DNA of 64,000 nucleotides from Chryseobacterium taichungense (lineage in GTDB: Bacteria; Bacteroidota; Bacteroidia; Flavobacteriales; Weeksellaceae): NCBI RefSeq assembly GCF_900109935.1, contig NZ_FOBV01000002.1, positions 558,001 to 622,000 on the forward strand. The letters run 5' to 3'. The notes under the pieces were generated by a model that searched no databases, was not told the origin of the DNA, and worked only from the letters and a program-made list of their open reading frames with translations. Below, in pieces: positions 61,503 through 64,000 of this stretch (the stretch's first letter is position 1; every line of letters starts with the position of its first letter). The translations under genes were made by a program, and so were the position numbers.

Positions 61503-62981
61503 ATGAACGGAGTAATCATTCAATATTTCCACTGGTATTATAACGGTAATCTTTGGAATGAATTTGCAGAAAATGTAAGCTATTTAAAAGATCTTGGAAT
61601 AACAGCAGCATGGCTTCCGCCTGCTACAAAATGCAATCTGGGACTTGAGGGAAGAGGATATGATGTATACGATCTTTATGATCTTGGAGAATTTGACCAG
61701 AAGGGAGGAATTCCAACCCGTTATGGTACAAAAGAAGAATATATCAATGCTATTGAAAAAGCTCATGAACAGGGAATTGCGGTATACGCCGATATTGTGC
61801 TTAACCACAGAATGGGTGGTGATGAAGCCGAGAAAATAAACGTTCATAAAGTAGATGAGGAAAATCGTAACCTTGTTGTTTCCGATACATTTGAAGTTTT
61901 GGCTCAGACAAAGTTTACTTTTCCTGCACGGAAGGGAAAATATTCAGAATTTATTTGGGATTATCATTGTTTCAGCGGTATTGATGTCGTTCAAAAAAAT
62001 GGTGAAGAACTCCATGGAATTTTTAAAATTCACAATGAATATGGTACGGAATGGACAGACGCCGTAAGTCACCAGTTCGGAAACTACGACTACCTGATGG
62101 GAGCAGATGTGGAGTACCGTAATCCCCATGTAATCCAGGAAATGAAAAACTGGATCAAATGGTATCTTGAAACGACCAAAGCAGATGGACTAAGACTTGA
62201 TGCTCTGAAACACCTTTCTTCTGATTTCCTGAAAGAGTGGATTACGTATATAAAAACAGAAGTAAATCCTGAATGTTTTGTATTAGGCGAATTCTGGAAA
62301 GATGATGTAGAAAAAATCGCTGATTTTTCTGATAAAATGAATGATCTGATATCCTGCTTTGATGCACCGTTGCACTATAATTTCTTTAAGGCATCTCAAG
62401 AGGCAAGGGATTATGATCTTTCACAAATTTTGAAAGGAAGCTTTTTAGATCAAAAACCGGTGTTTTCAGTTTCATTTGTTGAAAATCATGATACCCAAAA
62501 ACTGCAGGCGCTGGAATCTGCTGTTAAAAATTGGTTCAAGCCTCTTGCTTATGCGATTATTTTACTTTCGGAAGATGCATATCCCTGTATATTTTACCCG
62601 GATCTTTTCGGAGCCGAATATACCGATACTGTAGACAATAAAGATGTTAAAATCAATATGCCTAAAATTGAGCTTTTACCTAAACTGCTAGAAGCCAGAC
62701 AACATTTTGCTGTCGGAGAACAGATCAGATACTTTGATCATCCCAACTGTATTGCATGGATAAGAAAAGGAAATGATGATGTTTTCGGTTGTGTAACAAT
62801 AATTTCAAACAGCGATGAGGGTTTTAAAGAAATCAGCCTTGGAAAGGAAAATGCAAACTCAACATTTAAAGATTTCCTTAATCAAAGACAAGAAGAAATA
62901 AAAACCGATGAAGATGGAAAAGCCATCTTCAGGGTAAATCCATGTTCGGTAAGTGTTTGGGTTAAGGTTGATACGATATAA
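61503..62981 (+). CDS. Cytoplasmic alpha-amylase (GH13 subfamily 5 type)
   Basis: A 492-residue enzyme without signal peptide. Catalytic residues: nucleophile D233 (GLRLDALKH), acid/base E263 (VLGEFWKDD), transition-state D330 (VENHDTQ); the first region is VYADIVLNHRMGGDE. The calcium site and the WLPPATKC opening match AmyA-like GH13_5 enzymes. It cuts alpha-1,4-glucans inside the cell, such as stored glycogen or imported maltodextrin. It is unrelated to the beta-glucan locus. Convergent gene follows. Confidence 0.93.
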   Translation: MNGVIIQYFHWYYNGNLWNEFAENVSYLKDLGITAAWLPPATKCNLGLEGRGYDVYDLYDLGEFDQKGGIPTRYGTKEEYINAIEKAHEQGIAVYADIVLNHRMGGDEAEKINVHKVDEENRNLVVSDTFEVLAQTKFTFPARKGKYSEFIWDYHCFSGIDVVQKNGEELHGIFKIHNEYGTEWTDAVSHQFGNYDYLMGADVEYRNPHVIQEMKNWIKWYLETTKADGLRLDALKHLSSDFLKEWITYIKTEVNPECFVLGEFWKDDVEKIADFSDKMNDLISCFDAPLHYNFFKASQEARDYDLSQILKGSFLDQKPVFSVSFVENHDTQKLQALESAVKNWFKPLAYAIILLSEDAYPCIFYPDLFGAEYTDTVDNKDVKINMPKIELLPKLLEARQHFAVGEQIRYFDHPNCIAWIRKGNDDVFGCVTIISNSDEGFKEISLGKENANSTFKDFLNQRQEEIKTDEDGKAIFRVNPCSVSVWVKVDTI

Positions 62982-63012
62982 GCCAAATTTAAAATGATTT
63001 TTCCAAAAACAA

Positions 63013-63052
63013 AAATCCTGAAAACTTCAGTTCGAGGTTTCCAGGATTTCTT
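63013..63052. terminator. Terminator between the amylase gene and the T9SS gene
   Basis: AAATCCTG (63013-63020) with CAGGATTT (63042-63049), extended by GAAAAC against GGTTTC with a mismatch; T/A tracts on both strands. Confidence 0.7.
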
Positions 63053-63092
63053 TAATTTACCAAATCTACTTTTTACTTTTTAAATTTATTTC

Positions 63093-64000
63093 TTACTGTT
63101 TTATAATTTTCTTTACTGAGGTTTTGCCATCATCAAAAGTTGCTTTAAGGAAATAAACACCTTTTGGAGCACCGGAAATATCAACTTTCTGATCCGTAAT
63201 TTTAGCATTCATCGTCTGTCCTGAAGCGCTTGTTACTTCTGCAGATCTTATTTTTTTGTCATTTTTGATGTTAATTACTCCCATTGTAGGATTCGGGTAT
63301 ACCGTGAATGTATCCTTATTTTTAACGTCACTTACAGCTAAAGAATTTAACGAAATTCTTTTTATAACAGTTCCGTTTTGTGTATATGCGACAACAAGAT
63401 AGTTGTTAACAGGATCTACGGCAATATCATTAAAAGTACAAACTCCTGATGAAATAAAATCACCCCCCAACTTTTCCCAATTTCCTGTAGATGAATTAAA
63501 TGTATATACGAAGTTTCTTCCATGATCTGAATAAGAGCTGTCCCAGATGCCCGCAATTACATATGGCGTTCCGTTTGGTGAAACTGCAATCGCTGTGTTG
63601 TTGACTACAGTGTCGGAAAAGTTGGCATTTCCAACCTGCACCCATGAGGTTCCGTCAAATTTTTTTACATTCAGTTTTCTTCCCTCTGCTGTGCTGGAAA
63701 CGTAAACCACAAAAGGTGTATCGTTGTATAATGCAATATCTGAATAAGAATTATCTGAACTGTAAGCACTTCCTACAGGAGCTCCTCCAACTAATGTCCA
63801 TGAATCTGTAGATGAAGCATTCGCACTGATTTTATAGACACTCACAGAGCCGTTGGCAACCTGACAGGTGTAAATATTATTATCTGACCCAACCATCATC
63901 TCTGCAAAGGTAGCTCCACCTGCAAAGCCTGCATTTCCTACCTGCTCCCAAACTCCGTTATTGTACCTTCTTACCGTTCCGGATCCGTCTGATCCATAAG
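63093..64000 (-). CDS. Secreted repeat protein with T9SS sorting domain, 5' end missing
   Basis: The reading frame stays open on the minus strand to the last base of the window, so the N-terminus is missing; the ATG at 63899 is internal. At least 302 residues remain. The visible part has repeated propeller-like blades with Trp-Gly motifs (WEQVGNAGFAGGA, WTLVGGAPVGSAYS, WVQVGNANFSD, WEKLGGDFIS). The last 70 residues (VYPNPTMGVINIKNDK, VDISGAPKGVYFLKATFDDGKTSVKKIIKQ) are a type A T9SS signal. Surface or secreted; ligand unknown. Confidence 0.82.
   Translation of the reverse strand, partial: YGSDGSGTVRRYNNGVWEQVGNAGFAGGATFAEMMVGSDNNIYTCQVANGSVSVYKISANASSTDSWTLVGGAPVGSAYSSDNSYSDIALYNDTPFVVYVSSTAEGRKLNVKKFDGTSWVQVGNANFSDTVVNNTAIAVSPNGTPYVIAGIWDSSYSDHGRNFVYTFNSSTGNWEKLGGDFISSGVCTFNDIAVDPVNNYLVVAYTQNGTVIKRISLNSLAVSDVKNKDTFTVYPNPTMGVINIKNDKKIRSAEVTSASGQTMNAKITDQKVDISGAPKGVYFLKATFDDGKTSVKKIIKQ

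Overview
The window comes from a low-GC Bacteroidota genome of the Flavobacteriia, most like Chryseobacterium or a close Weeksellaceae relative. The signs are SusC/SusD proteins, GLPGLI-family and type IX secretion (T9SS) proteins, many lipoproteins, Crp/Fnr regulators with the same LTRQQ-type helix-turn-helix, start codons without clear Shine-Dalgarno sites, and repeated use of the Bacteroidota -7 box TAnnTTTG. This placement rests on recognised families, not on a database search.

Layout. (1) 1-3.4 kb: the end of an acyl-CoA reductase gene, a small secreted protein, a Bax-inhibitor-1 membrane protein, then a minus-strand redox group (2-Cys peroxiredoxin, thioredoxin, and a small protein overlapping it by 1 nt). 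(2) 3.4-14.3 kb: mixed housekeeping. An aminotransferase and a large M16 peptidase form a likely operon, followed by a GLPGLI protein, rsmG, a lipoprotein, a DUF922-type protein, an AddB-like nuclease and glutaryl-CoA dehydrogenase. (3) 14.4-28.2 kb: a beta-glucan utilisation locus. A NUDIX/winged-helix regulator with a degenerate Nudix box and an MFS transporter are divergent from susC, susD, a PKD lipoprotein, GH30, GH3, GH16 and a second GH30. Surface endo-enzymes (GH16 for beta-1,3, GH30 probably for beta-1,6) would cut the glucan, SusCD import the oligomers, and periplasmic GH3 and GH30 release glucose for the MFS carrier. (4) 28.3-33.9 kb: fabI, an LEA-like protein, a YadA-head-like surface protein, a nucleoside phosphorylase, and a diheme peroxidase with a long helical N-terminal domain.

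(5) 33.9-34.9 kb: a 1-kb gene-free stretch packed with repeats. It has a Flavobacteriia-type inverted repeat, about 19 degenerate copies of a 21-bp unit with an 83-bp higher-order repeat, and a 149-bp nested palindrome carrying four mini-hairpins. It lies upstream of a T9SS-exported PhoX-type phosphatase gene that has TTAAC repeats resembling a Pho box. (6) 37-45.5 kb: an LRR protein, a second large inverted repeat, SUI1/YciH, gpmI, acyl-ACP desaturase, a HAD phosphatase, map with a methyltransferase, a T9SS protein, a Gdx/SugE-type exporter and a Crp/Fnr regulator.

(7) 46-53.4 kb: a tight signalling operon. It holds a REC-PAS-histidine kinase, a CHASE3-HAMP-GAF-kinase-REC-REC-REC hybrid, a single REC, CheR, CheB without a REC domain, and another REC, with no chemoreceptor, CheA or CheW. 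This looks like a methylation-linked stress or sensory phosphorelay, not flagellar chemotaxis. (8) 53.4-64 kb: an outer-membrane beta-barrel protein, a second diheme peroxidase, an Lrp regulator, a second Crp/Fnr regulator, a YciE-like ferritin with a histone-H1-like tail, an SdhB without its partner subunits, a cytoplasmic GH13 alpha-amylase, and a T9SS protein cut off by the window end. No tRNA, rRNA, insertion sequence or CRISPR array was recognised.
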